Source of the DNA: Lycorma delicatula
Taxonomy: Eukaryota; Arthropoda; Insecta; Hemiptera; Fulgoridae
Assembly (NCBI RefSeq): GCF_047948215.1
Contig: NC_134456.1
Location: forward strand, 84,460,515-84,524,514
DNA length: 64,000 bases
Direction: 5' to 3'
Shown: piece after piece, positions 46,601 through 57,760 of the stretch
Layout: each line of letters opens with the position of its first letter
How positions within the stretch are numbered: the first letter of the stretch is position 1
Notes under the pieces: model-generated
Seen by the model: the letters and a program-made list of their open reading frames with translations, nothing else
Databases searched by the model: none
Told to the model about the DNA's origin: nothing
Position numbers and translations under genes: made by a program

Positions 46601-47649
46601 AACGTACACATTAGGAATAAAAAAAAAATTGATGCTAAAAATGGCACTACAAATAATTTAGAAATTTAAGTATTTTTTAGTAATAAAATAATTTGTATAG
46701 GACAAATTGAAAACGTTCACCTAACAGTATAACGTAGATAAAAAAATAGGGAAATTTTTCATTTAAAAAATGAATTTTTTTAAAAATAGGGAAAATGGGG
46801 AATTTTTGAAATAGGGAAAAAGAAAACAAAAGATTTGAGTATAGATTTTTAAAAACCCAGCAAATAAACAATCAGAATGAAATTTGTATAAATACTTTAC
46901 ACAGTAAACTTGATTAAACATTTACAACAAAAATAAGAAAGGTGTTCAAAACTGAAATGAATGAACGGTTGTCTATACCACGAAATCAAGATTTTTTCTC
47001 CCCCCGCCCACCAAAAAAAAGAATTGAGACAAAAAATAATAGTTAACTAAAATCAAAATAAACAAACAGCCTTTCCTTAAAAAAAATAATAAAATACTAT
47101 TAGGCAGTGTAATGTAAAAGGATAACATGGATCTAAAAAGAGATTTATAATTATATCGATATTTTTATAAAATTTACTAATATGAAAACAAAGATAAATC
47201 AAAAAAGTTTTAACAAACTCTCCACGCTATTCCGCTTCATGCACAATAAATACAACCAATAAATTTAATAGAGCATTTTAGTAAAAAATATAATCCATTA
47301 AATAAAACACATTTCCATCTTCTCCACCTTGATTAGAATAATGTTTTATTTTAATTTAATCAGACTGTAGAAAGAACTAGTTTTTGAAAATGCATGTTAA
47401 TGTTACTACATTACAATAAAGATTGTGTCAAAAAAATATCTATCTACCGCACGCACTATACTGGTTCACTGCACGAACCAGAACGGCAAAAGAGCAATTA
47501 AAAATATTGTTGTACGTAATCAAAAAAGGAGTACCTAAACTTCAGAGAAAAAAAAAATCATCAATTTAAAGCTAGTTAATATCTCTTAACGTTGAATTAC
47601 AGTAATGAATCACAAATAAGATTAACTCTTTTTCCCTACAAGTATTTAA
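46601..47649. other. AT-rich sequence, nothing recognised
   Basis: Short AT-rich repeats of AAATAGGGAAA occur at 46745-46820. No gene. Confidence 0.3.
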
Positions 47650-48230
47650 TTAATTTTTTTCACGCGGCACGCCTGATACCAGAGTTCGTTCCGTACTTTA
47701 ACCAGCACGTGCGGGGCAATAGAAACAACAGTTTTTTAAATATCGTGCTTCAAATCGGGTAGATCAGTACGTAGCGGAGGTATACACATAACATCCTTTA
47801 TAAAACCCCAAAGGAAAAATTCAAACGGGGTCAGATCGGATGACCTTGGAGACCCCTTAAAAAAGCTGTATCATCGGTCCGTACTGACCGATCCAGGGAT
47901 CGATAAAACATCAATCCCGTACAAAGCTATGCCGATGAAGACCGCACCATCTTGTTGCCAAATAAAAATCTCTTGTCGATCTTACATCTATAAAAGAGAC
48001 TGTAAGCGGCATTTCCGAATAAGTAACTACCGTTACGCTTGCTTCAGCAAAACACAAAGGCCCGTAACCTGCCATCGGCATATTGCAAAGAAAACATTTA
48101 ATTTTGGCGAGTCTCTTTCACATCGTAAGACATCATGGGAATTTTCTGATCCCCAAATAGAGAGAATAGGTGTGTGTTAGAGCATTTCCACGAAGATGAA
48201 ATGTTGAATCTTTACAGAGTGCGATCAAAA
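47650..48230 (-). pseudogene. DUF4817-type DDE transposase pseudogene, catalytic half
   Basis: Minus-strand pieces in order from 48230: DSTFHLRGNA (region of the first catalytic Asp), GSENPHDVLRCERDSPKLNV (the SENPH and ERDSPK motifs of this family), IFIWQQDGAV (second catalytic Asp in QQDGA), RGSPRSSDLTPFEFFLWGFI (RSPDLTPLDFFLWG; the third Asp is Glu), KDVMCIPPLRTDLPDLKHDI, then a C-terminal VKVRNELWYQACRV. Frame changes lie at about 48000 and 47880. The N-terminal domain was not seen, nor were inverted repeats. The plus-strand 83-codon ORF here is a shadow. Confidence 0.75.
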
Positions 48231-48547
48231 AGATCGTCATGTTAAAATCTTCTATTTTATACACCCGGTATAACTAGTGGCAAATAATTTGCTATTTTGC
48301 TTGCATTTGTGCATATGCAGATTGGAAATTTTGTCGATGACGTTATTTTGGATTCATTATGTTTGTAATGTGTTTTGTTTGACGGTAGACCCGATGGGTC
48401 TACCTACAACCAGTCTTACAATTAAAAAAAAGAGATCCATCCAGTAGTATCTTAAGGTAGAAGTGGTCGGGATACAGACACACCTTTCCTCTACGGTGAG
48501 CCTCACAATTCCGGGGTTATATATAAGATAGATAAGATCATTTTCTT
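48231..48547. other. Unassigned spacer
   Basis: The 129-codon minus ORF that reaches 48357 is partly family P translated backwards and is not a gene. Confidence 0.3.
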
Positions 48548-49107
48548 TTTTACTACCTTGTACAAAATAAAGGACGTATTGGGATCGCGAAAAATTTCTG
48601 TTTTCAGATTTCAACGGAAATACCCATTTCGACCATCCCTGAGTCCATTTTGAATACTTTCGGCGTGACGTGGATTTAGGACTGTTGTAATATGTAATTC
48701 TGAACCTGCCCTTTTGATTGCAATCGACTGGACCAAAAGTGTCCAAAAAAGCCCAAAATCCAAAATTTGGATTTTGGAAATTTTCTTAACTGCAGTAATA
48801 AGCCCTCATTGAGAGCTTTTCTACGATATATTATAAGTTATAGCCAAATAAAATTTTAATTAATGACATATAATTTGATCTTACAACGGGAAGGCAAATC
48901 GGTTCGAATCCGACTTCATTTCCTTCTTTTTTTGTTTTAATTTAAATACATTGATTTATTAATAATTATTAAGTTCCGTCTGTAGAAATATGAAAAAACA
49001 TCAGAAGTTATTAATGAAATACAATTGTATGTACTTTTCATTTAAAAAAAAAAATTAGTATGTATAATTTAACAGACGTACAAGGAAGTCATGTGGTGTC
49101 CACATTA
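48548..49107 (+). mobile_element. Family P repeat, copy P6
   Basis: Starts TTTTTACTACCTTGTAC and ends CGTACAAGGAAGTCATGTGG with the GTGTCCACAT palindrome. The T-arm-like core is intact (CGGTTCGAATCCGAC near 48900). This copy is among the shorter ones, lacking part of the 5' third. Confidence 0.8.
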
Positions 49108-50789
49108 ATTTTTTATTTTTATTTTTTATAAGGATAGGATGTATATAAAAACAATTTTTTTCTTTATATTCAACGGCGAATTATTACTATGGTAAGTAGA
49201 ATGAATTAAAAAAAAATCCTTATAACGGAATTTCAAGAATCAGTTAGCTTCACCGATAGTTTCGAAAAAGTCGTACCAAACTCTCGATAGAATATCTATA
49301 TATTTTGGGTGTTACATACAGTTTAAGTATGGTGAATTAAATCGAAGATTCTATAATACAACATTAAGATAAATATCTTTTCGGTCCAATCTAGAACGTG
49401 AAACGTGATACAAAATATCATTTAAGAGTTCACGATACAACACGTTTTCAGTAATAAAAACACATCCAATATTAGCGACATGAATATTACTCTCGAATTA
49501 AAAATCTTCAATTATAATCTTTTTTACTGCATTTATAAACATGTGATATTAACTTTCGCCACTAACCCCTTTTCCCACAGCAAAATATCAGAATCTTTTA
49601 TTAAAAATATTAGAATAAACAACTATAAAATCAGTTCATTTTTTTAAAATTAGAAAACATACATTTTTGACATAAAGAAAGATAACCTTACTGTATACGT
49701 GCACGTAAAGTTTCATCCTTCTGTGCAAATTTTGTTCCATATATAAAAAAAGTCTCTCTTTTTTAAACTACATACATCGACAACGAACCAAAAACCCTAA
49801 AATATTGAAATTAAATGTTTATAGAAAGTGTGTTAACGAAGTATGGGAAGCTTTAAATAAAGTTTCAATAGCTAAAATGAACAAAAATTAAATTAAGCAC
49901 GTGCTTTTACCTCGAAACGATCTATTTTTCGGTAACTAACAGATTACCATGACCACCATGTGGTGTTCTATTAACCAAAGTTTGGAATGTTCCAAACATC
50001 AAGGGGTGGACACTCCAAAACTTTTAAGTGTAGGGTGTAGCAGGGTTATGACCTGTAATTTTCAAGGCAATGAAAAACAAAACTTATGAAATAAAAAACT
50101 TTATCCACGGCAATTAACCAAAATGGTGGTTATTTAACGTTTGTTTTAACGAAAAAAAAAAAACTAAATTATTAAGCGTTTAACACATGTCAGCTAAATT
50201 TTTATTCTGTCCTTATGCTTTTCTTATAACATTTAACCTCTAAATTAACTTTATTTTGCCCCAATAAAGTTCTATTTCCTATTAACAATATCGATAACTT
50301 ATGGCAGTTAAGGTTTTTCAAAAACCCGAAAAACCTTGAACCGCCACGGTTGTGTTGAAGAAAAAATTGTAAACCGGTATTTTCTTCAAAACACGGTTTT
50401 TGATGAAAATACCGTGTCTTGACTACGCCTCAGAACGAAAAAGCACGAAGCACACGAAGCATTAAAACAACATGAACGTGTGGTGGGAGGGGGTCATTCA
50501 ATTGTTCTTCGGTGTCCTACCAGTTTATGAAAAGTTCAGTCGAAGTAATCTTAAACTCGAGGAGCATAGCGAGAAGGTGCTCCATTTTGGTATTAACGAT
50601 GGAGACGGTCTATTTTACAGAACATCTATGAAAAAGAAATTTTAAATAAGTGAATGATTTAAGGCCTAGAAATCAAATACAGAATTGTTTACGTCAAATA
50701 TTCAAAAAATTATATATAGTCGTTAAACGCGGATTCTAATTTTCACTCGTTTATCGACGAATAAAGTGTTCGGTTCTACCAGTTTAAGG
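49108..50789. other. AT-rich sequence, nothing recognised
   Basis: The phrase CTCGAAACGATCTATTTTTCGG near 49912 belongs to the loosely repeated wording noted at 1504. Around 50300-50420 an inverted pair of AAAACCGTG/CACGGTTTT-type words appears. No gene. Confidence 0.3.
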
Positions 50790-51345
50790 TATTGATGCGG
50801 GCAACGTGTGAGCAATGGCATTTACTGTGGGCAACTAGATACTCACGAACATACGTTTTATGTGTGCCCCAGGTGAGCAGAGGGGTAGGAGGGCGCCTGC
50901 GGTGGCTGGTGCCAGAAACCCCCGTCGATTATATGTTGCGTGGTAGGGATGGGTAGCGGGCTGTTAAGGCGCTAGCGGCTGGGATTATGAAGTCAAAGGA
51001 GCAGGCGTATCGGGGCTGGGAAGCAGATTGGGGAACTACTTTTAAGGGAAGGGCGAGCAGCTCTAATCAGGAGGTGACGGCTCGCTGAGGTGGACCGCAC
51101 CGGATGAGTGATTGGGGAACCACGGGGGTCTCGGGGTGGAGCCTGTGTCTTAGGCGGGCTGTTAAGACCGCCTAAGCCACAGGGGAGAGTTAAGACCGTG
51201 TCCCAATGGCGGGCCCCTCTAGGGATTCAACATGGGGACACGGTCCGGAGATCCTCAGTGGTCAGAGGCGAGGCACCTTCCAGGATCGCGTGACGCTTCA
51301 TTGCAGGTCCAGGTCTGGGATGGTGGGAGGGGAAAAAGTATTGAT
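50790..51345 (+). mobile_element. 3' end of an R1-clade LINE with structured 3' UTR
   Basis: The ORF2 C-terminus is readable: IYCGQLDTHEHTFYVCPR (the terminal cysteine-histidine finger of R1-like ORF2), then LRWLVPETPVDYMLRGRDG, a TAG in place of Trp, AVKALAAGIMKSKEQAYRG and GRASSSNQEVTAR before TGA near 51087. The 3' UTR follows to the A-run at about 51340 and holds two strong stem-loops. A shift near 50885 and the TAG show it is dead. A 5'-truncated insertion; the upstream break is near 50790. Confidence 0.75.
51142..51183 (+). repeat. Stem-loop in the R1-like 3' UTR
   Basis: CCTGTG and CTTAGGCGG (51142-51157) pair with CCGCCTAAG and CACAGG (51168-51183), a 15-bp stem with one mismatch. 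A second stem, GACCGTGTCCC (51194-51204) with GGGACACGGTC (51235-51245), follows. Such structures may help reverse transcriptase recognise the element RNA. Confidence 0.75.
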
Positions 51346-51411
51346 GTGCCATGTAAGTAAAGAGGCGAATTAATAATTTCGTTAGTTATTTCTGCTTACT
51401 TTATATTAAGT

Positions 51412-51560
51412 CCAGCCAGTCGGGGCTCACTTTGCTCGCCCAACCGTATAGGACCTCCATCAGCTAAACCTCAAGGTTTCAGGTGAACTCCAGAGCCGCC
51501 GAGATCGTTTCGGCCCACTCAGCGTTCGTTACAGTCACGATTGTGAGAATAATACCGATA
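51412..51560 (+). repeat. Repeat G, second copy
   Basis: Starts CAGCCAGTCGGGGCTCACTT and ends GCGTTCGTTACAGTCACGA-TTGTGAG, matching both ends of 31089-31345. The middle is shorter. Family unknown. Confidence 0.5.
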
Positions 51561-52464
51561 ACAATTAAAGTATTCAGGCTTTAAAGAAATTAAATTACAA
51601 AAGACAGAATAGTAGTATATATGGTAACTAAAGTACGCACACCTTTGAGGGCGAAGGATTCAGAACTTATTTCTGTTGCCATGGTGACAGAAACAAAATG
51701 AAGTAAAAGAAGTAAAATATTTAATTTTTTTAACGAATATATTTAATTCACAATTACCCCCCTCCCCCCAACAAACTAAGGGGTTAGGCCTTCGATCAAT
51801 GGCTTAAAACCTACCCTGGGATAACAGGAATGTATCCTGAAAATTTGAATTCGACTGATCATCCCGTCTTCAATAAGTCTTGTAAGTTTATTGAAAATAG
51901 TTGCTTAAGTAAAATAAATTATTTATTTTAGTATTTATTAGCTTTTATCTAATTATTTTGTTTAATTAGTCTACACCGTAATGGTGTTACAAAAGAAAAC
52001 TATATAATAATTGTTTTGCACCGATTAATTAACTTAAATAAGTAAAAATTCAGTAAGCGTTTACTTTTATTTATAATTCGATCTTTTTAGTTACATTACA
52101 TAACATATTTGATTTCAGCGTCTTTATTTTCATATACAAAAAAAATTGAAGGTTTTATTATTTTTAAATAAGCGTAATATGATAACCATGTCAGTGGTTC
52201 AACTAATCATAAATTATCTTTGATTATTAAATAACCTTCAAAAACAAATTAATTTATGAAAAGGAATAGCTACTTTGTTGAATATAAATTAATAAACCAC
52301 AGTATATAAACTATTGACTGATACAATTAATTACATTTTCCTTTATTTGTTAAACTATTTTTTTAAATACGAAATATAAGTACTTCTTTTTAAATACGTA
52401 CTTTTATTTATCGTCGCATCAACAATTAAAGTCTTTAGCGACTATCGGTGAAATGTAACTGTAC
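51561..52464. other. AT-rich sequence, nothing recognised
   Basis: No coding or RNA signal. Confidence 0.3.
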
Positions 52465-52672
52465 AGGTAAATGTGTAGTCTTGAACAAACTAAGGCCGAC
52501 TACTCCTGAGACGTGTGGTAATAGTTGGAAAAAAACTACCAAAGAACACCGCTGTCCACAGCCCTGCTTCAAATAAGAATAAAAGTATATTAGGATTTGA
52601 ACCTGAGAACTTCGACTTTGAAATCAGCTGACTTACGACGACTAGTTTACCATCAAACCAACCCGGTAGAGG
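52465..52672 (-). mobile_element. SINE B, copy B5, old and diverged
   Basis: Minus-strand matches to SINE B: ACCGGGTTGGTTTGATGG (A-box region), AGTCGAAGTTCTCAGG, GGTTCAAATCC (B box), GACAGCGGTGTTCTTTGG and CTCAGGAGTAGTCGGCC. The 3' end is truncated or eroded near 52465. More divergent than B1-B4. Confidence 0.65.
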
Positions 52673-53533
52673 TCAAATATATTTTTGTTTATTAAATAAT
52701 GTAGAAAAACAAATATAAATACAGTATATAAATACACACACATACAAAGTTTTTATAAGTACGGTTACTCTTTGACTTTACAACCGTTCAACATAGGACA
52801 TATAAATTTAGGAAGTTCCACCACACCCCCAAGTTAAGAGTTGAACTGAATTAAACAATGTTTAAATTGAAAATAGTAAAATTCAGACATATTATTTTAA
52901 AAATAATTAAAAAACAAAAATGTTGACGTAATAACCGAAGTTACAACAACCTAACCAAAATGACGGCCTGTAGTATAACCCAATCAGCGATCTCAAACTG
53001 AAAAGTAGATCGTCTTGAGAGGTAGGACCACTTGCTAAATTACATCGTTTTATTGTTTCAATGTTAATCAGTTATTTAAAAGGTAAAGTATACCGCTTTT
53101 ATAACAGCTGTGAAAAAATTAAACTGTTGCGCCATTTTGATTAGGGTTATTAGCAGCCCAATCTTTTTACGTCAGTTTTTTCCCGATCCTCTTTGAAATG
53201 ATATGTCGCAACCTCTTTTTCCATTAAAAATGTTTTAATTGCACCCTATGAGAAGACCCCTAGATGCTTGAGAATGCGATAGTCTCATTCCGAAAATATA
53301 TTGATCGTATCGAAGTAGCAACGTCTACTAAATTTCCTTTAACTATGTGTACCGGTTGAAAAATTATTTAAAGATTACCATATGAATACCCGAACAACCT
53401 GCATTTATTTTACAGAAAGACGGTTATAAAAATTTATCCGAACTGTAATTATGATTTTATATTTAGTCCGATCAGGTAATTTATTGTTTCTCAAGGTACC
53501 ATAAGGGAAAGCTACAGGTTTCAAATACATATA
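52673..53533. other. AT-rich sequence, possible degraded repeats
   Basis: Wording such as CATTCCGAAAATATATTGATCG near 53290 and GAAAAGTAGATCG near 53005 resembles the loose family noted at 1504. No gene. Confidence 0.3.
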
Positions 53534-55945
53534 CAAGGTGATTCACGTAGTGTCACCGACGCTCTCCGAGTTCATTCTACTAGAGAAAATAATGGAAAAA
53601 GTACGTAAAAACATGGGTCTGGAAACGTTTAAAAAGCTACTTACGGCTAGCGAAAAATTTCGTCCTGATTCCTGGACAAAGAGTGAAATAAAACCGTACT
53701 AAATTGTAGGAACGCAAATTAATAGGTAAACTAGATGGTTCCTTATGGTTTTTGACCTGACAAATCAAATAAAACAGGTTTCAGGACCGTATCCTCAATA
53801 GTTTTCATAATATTGGACGTAAAACAGAAATTTTGTTTCTAACAAAACTTCTTTTACGTTTGCAGTAAAAAAACTTTGTTAAATGACTTTGTAAAATGCG
53901 CAAAATGTATAATCAAAACTTGTAGAGAATTTAATTCCAAGAAAACTGATGTAAAATAGCTCAATAAAAAACAAATGCAAGTTCAAGAAATATGATTTTT
54001 TTTACTAACACTTGCTGTATGAAAACTTCAAATGTTTCCAACTACACAAAACGAAGTTAAAATATAATCGATACAATGTTAAAAAATAAAAATGTAATCA
54101 ATACATTTAATAAAGTTTACGGTAAATTATCAAAAATCGTCCACTTCGATACATTTTTCCGCACGCTTTCGGATTGCTGGCGTTGCTCTCCACAATTCTG
54201 CACGATTTTCCTTAATTTTTGCGACTATCTCTAATACTAGCAACCAATTCTCCACGCATATATGAACATTTTTCTTGTACACAATATCTTTAAACCGATC
54301 TCACTCGCAAAAAATTAACGGTATTAGATCAGGTGATCTCGGTGGCCAGGAGTACGGGCCGCCTCGGCCAATCCATCTCGCTGGAAATTGCTCATTTAAT
54401 GATACCACGTGAGAAGCGAGATGTGCACCATCGTGGTTCTTAAACTACATGCGATCTTAACGCTAATGAAACATCTAATAGCAGCGGTAATTAATTGTTC
54501 CTTACATTCCAAGTAAATGCTGGAATTTAGATTAACTCAAAGAACGATCCAAATAGTTGATCGTAAACTAGACCACAAATTGTAACACACCAAAATACAC
54601 ATTAGCGCTAAATCGGGGTTGCAAATTACGTTCTACTGCCGCATAGATTGACTTCTGCCCAAATGTATTCGTATTCGTTGCAAACGTTACTGGTGCCGTC
54701 ATGAGTAAATTGGGCCGCGTTAGTAAATAGAATGAACCTAAGCAATCGGCGGCTCATATTCAACCAGTTGCAATATTAGAAACGAAGATCACCTCTGGGT
54801 TGAATATTTTGTACTCGTTGATTAACATAGGGATACAGCTTGTTGTGAAGTGTTGTGAAGTCACACCGCAGATCGAACCACCGTGTGCTACAAACACCCG
54901 GACTCCGTTCAGGAGCCCCGATTTCATAAATATCGGCATCATGACGAGCAGAGAGGTCGTGGTGAGTACTAATGTTGGTAAGTGTTCCCGTTTCTCTATA
55001 GAATGTGTTACTAATTGTTTTAGGATTTGGAACTCTGCGGATAGGAAAATGTCTTTGATATTCTGCAGCAGCAGTGGATGCATTCCCACTAGACACTCCC
55101 ACGATAAATACCCTGACGGCGTATTCCTCAGTTATAAATAATAAGAGCATTGCTGCAGTACGACACCGATTAAAATAAAACACATTAAACTACATTACTG
55201 GGAACAATCCAGAAATAGTAACGCAGAACATGCAATGAATTGATGACACGACATAAAATAGATTTTCTTGGCCAGCTGATTCCTGTTACCGACTTGCGAA
55301 ATCATAATTTCTCAAATTTTCTATTTGACAGCGAATTCGAGAAAGATAACATAAACTTTTATACCTGATAGCATTAGTACTGGTTATTTTATTTTTATCT
55401 TTAATAAACACAATCTTTTGTATCATTGCACTTTGTAGGAAGCAAACATGCTTTCTTTATACATGTAATCCTTTCGTTTTCAAACAGCAAGTTTAAGTAA
55501 AAAAAATCATATTTCTTGAACTTTTATTTGTTTTTCATCGGGGTATTTTACATCAACTTGCTCAAAATTAAATTTTCTTCAAGTTATAATAATAAGTTTA
55601 ACACATTTATTAGCCATTTAAAAAAGTTTTTATATTACAAACGTGTACATCAAAGTTTTCTATTTTACGTCAAATATTATAAAAAAACTATTAAAGATAA
55701 AATTCTGAACCTGTTTAACTAGATTTTTCAGATAAAAAACCAGAAGAAACCATCAAGTTTACCCTTTAATTTGGGTTCCTAGAATTGGTATGGTTTTATT
55801 ACACCTGAAAAGCAGGGCGAAATCTTTCGCTAGCAGTAACACATTAACGGAGCGTTTCCAGACCCATGTTTATGTGAAGTTTTTTCATTATTTCGCTAGT
55901 AAAACGAGCTCACAAAAAGTCGATAACACTACGTGAATCACCCTG
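53534..55945 (-). mobile_element. DUF4817-type DDE transposon with ~0.5-kb inverted repeats
   Basis: The left end CAAGGTGATTCACGTAGTGT (53534) is the inverse of the right end, whose complement reads CAGGGTGATTCACGTAGTGT (to 55945). Similarity between the arms continues inward past CATGGGTCTGGAAACG and GTAAACTAGATGG to the TTCAAGAAATATGATTTTT block, about 53534-54030 against 55480-55945. The transposase remnant is between them on the minus strand. The ~2.4-kb length suggests a complete but dead element. No clear target duplication was seen. Confidence 0.75.
54150..55183 (-). pseudogene. DUF4817-type DDE transposase pseudogene, nearly full length
   Basis: The minus strand starts near 55183. 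N-terminal domain (55140-54960): TEEYAVRVFIVGVSSGNAST, AAAEYQRHFPIRRVPNPKTI and ETGTLTNI, the helix-turn-helix region I recall as DUF4817. Then LHNKLYPYVNQRVQNIQPRG (54840-54790). Then, in other frames, FTNAAQFTHDGTSNVCNEYE (first catalytic region, about 54735-54670), NHDGAHLASHVVSLNEQFPA (second catalytic Asp, about 54440-54390) and RWIGRGGPYSWPPRSPDLIP with the third Asp replaced. Stops and shifts throughout. It is recognised by motif order; the name DUF4817 is from memory of the family. Confidence 0.75.
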
Positions 55946-56299
55946 CATGTACAGATTAAACAGAATATTCTGATTAATATGTAAATATAAATAATACGAT
56001 AACTATCGTCGCTTATAAATTAGGTAAATAAATGTTAATTAAATTATTTGTAAACAACATTAGCTACAACGCGTGATAATTATAATACAAATGCGTAGTA
56101 ACAACTACAATAGTAGAATATCATGTTTTATTCATGCATATCATATAATAGTGAACTTAGGGTAGAAGATCGGTTGCGAGGTAAACCGAAAGGAAGGGGG
56201 GGTGAGTAGAGGTATATCTTAGTTAATGAAGGTAGATAGCGTAACGTGTAACATAATGTAATATGCATAACGTAAAACGTAGAATGAAGTTAGATTAAC
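55946..56299. other. AT-rich spacer
   Basis: Contains GGTAAACCGAAAGGAAGGGG and the start of a rise in GC. No gene. Confidence 0.3.
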
Positions 56300-56600
56300 G
56301 TATCTACCGTCCGACCAACCCTTGTCTAGTCTGGTTTGGTCGGGTGGTTTTAATACCGTCGCTTCGGCCTCCATTCCCAACATTCTCGTTTCTCCTTCCC
56401 GTTTACCGCTCCCGCTAACTCTCGCTCTTACTGTTCACTGAGCTTTCGTTCCGACCGAAATGCGACGACATCGGACACTACCATTACTTGTGAGTACTGC
56501 GTGTGTCTGCGACAACGTCTACCGTCAATACGGCTGTGTGAGTTTGTACGGTTTGCGTCTAACTACCGCCCAACCTTTCACTAATCAATAAGTACAGCGG
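56300..56600 (+). promoter_or_regulatory. CpG-rich patch, possible promoter and first exon of a host gene
   Basis: In an otherwise AT-rich region this patch is rich in CpG (CGTCGCTTCGG, CCGACCGAAATGCGACGACATCGG). A possible initiator (GTTCACT) lies near 56430. ATG at 56460-56462 opens MRRHRTLPLL, and immediately after it (56490-56495) comes GTGAGT, a consensus 5' splice site. This is what a short first coding exon would look like, but so far only the pattern supports it. No downstream exon was identified in the window. Confidence 0.35.
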
Positions 56601-56984
56601 TTCAGTTCACTTCATCTAATAAATAATCCGGCATGCCAAACACTTACTTAAAGAGAAAAATTAAATTCAGAGCGAAAGAAAACAAAAAAAAAGAAATAAA
56701 ATGAAAAACGTAGAAGCACATCGAATCGTCAGAAAACTTTTAAATGTTTCCAACTACACAAAACGCATTACTGTTTTGCAGCTAACGCATTACTAAGTTT
56801 ACAAGAGGCAAAGGAACAGACTATCTTCCCTGACTTTTGGCACGGTATATCATCTCTAACAAATCCTAGATTTTACGTAACAGCCGATGGTATCACTGCA
56901 CGATAAATAAAACAGCCATCGAAATCCCGATACATATATAAAGCCCACCTACTAACAAAATATTAGCGTTTAACACTTTCATCT

Positions 56985-57180
56985 CGATGATTTCGGGTTC
57001 CAATCCTGGTACCGTATGGTAATTTGTCACCCCGCCAGAAAATTGTATAATTCATTCCCTTAAGTAGTTTGAAGTCAGGAAGAGCATCCGTCCGTAAAAA
57101 TCCAGCCTATTCCGCCTAAAAATTTTATGTTACTCCTTATATCTTTTCATTCATACCTAAAATGAACGGTCGTATCATAT
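56985..57180 (+). mobile_element. Possible third tRNA-derived SINE type
   Basis: GGGTTCCAATCCTGGTACC near 56996 has a B-box-like centre (GGTTCCAATCC), and a body with GTCAGGAAGAGCATCCGTCC and AAAATCCAGCC follows. The GGAAG(G/A)GCATCC phrase is common in SINE bodies of several invertebrates, as I remember it. The A-box end is not clear and only one copy is present here. Confidence 0.4.
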
Positions 57181-57210
57181 AATAAAGAAAAACAATGCAG
57201 AAATAACGGT

Positions 57211-57249
57211 TCTACTCTCAACGGTGCACAAATGCACCGTTGTAGTAGA
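57211..57249. repeat. Hairpin with 9-bp perfect inner stem
   Basis: AACGGTGCA (57220-57228) pairs with TGCACCGTT (57233-57241) across a 4-base loop, and TCTACT pairs with AGTAGA outside a small internal loop. Too short for a typical microRNA precursor. Confidence 0.7.
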
Positions 57250-57349
57250 ACAATCAAGTAAATAATTAAAAAATATATAGGCCTACCAAAAGGCACACGA
57301 TATTTGTCATGAAGGTGGAACCTTTAATTTTATTTAATATAGAATTCAA

Positions 57350-57760
57350 TTTTTTTTACCACACTAGGTTAACCGGTAACCCCCTGAAAGACATTGCCTC
57401 GGAATGTGAAGCGGCGATGTCTAACCACTACCCGTCAGCATTGTCCGGCCGTCGGACACCCTCCCATCGTGGTCTCTCATGGCTGATGAGGCATTACGAC
57501 CTCCGCTTCTGGATGCCGTATTACTCCTCCACTAGTGGGCTACCCTTACCTTTCCTACCGGAGTCCGAGTATGCTCCCATGCATACCCCCCTCGACTCAC
57601 GCACGCCCTACCGTCACACCTTGAGGGATCAATGAGGGATTCCTCATCAGAGTACCTTGTCGCTCTTGTGTGCGACAAGACCGAAACATCTTCCGCAAAA
57701 AGGCTGCTTCCCTTGCCCAACACGGTTCCGAGCTTCGTCCCCTCTGGCTACATAAGAGTT
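57350..57760 (-). mobile_element. GC-rich 3' tail of a LINE, minus strand
   Basis: On the minus strand a GC-rich block (GGTGTGACGGTAGGGCGTGC, GGGGGGTATGCATGGGAGC, CCGGTAGGAAAGGTAAGGG) ends in a run of A, seen as the T-run at 57350-57357. That layout is a non-LTR 3' end. The clade is not certain; wording resembles 3' UTRs of R1/SART-type elements. ORFs on both strands are incidental. Confidence 0.45.

Noticed and set aside
48357..48746. 129-codon minus-strand ORF
   Set aside because: Its first part is family P copy P6 translated backwards; other P copies do not keep the frame.
48880..48930. A tRNA gene in family P
   Set aside because: Only a T-arm-like word is present; no D arm, anticodon arm or acceptor stem can be drawn.
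54800..55141. 113-codon plus-strand ORF
   Set aside because: Antisense to the DUF4817-type transposase N-terminus, which has clear family motifs.
57309..57635. 108-codon plus-strand ORF
   Set aside because: The GC-rich block is better explained as a minus-strand LINE tail with its A-run at 57350.
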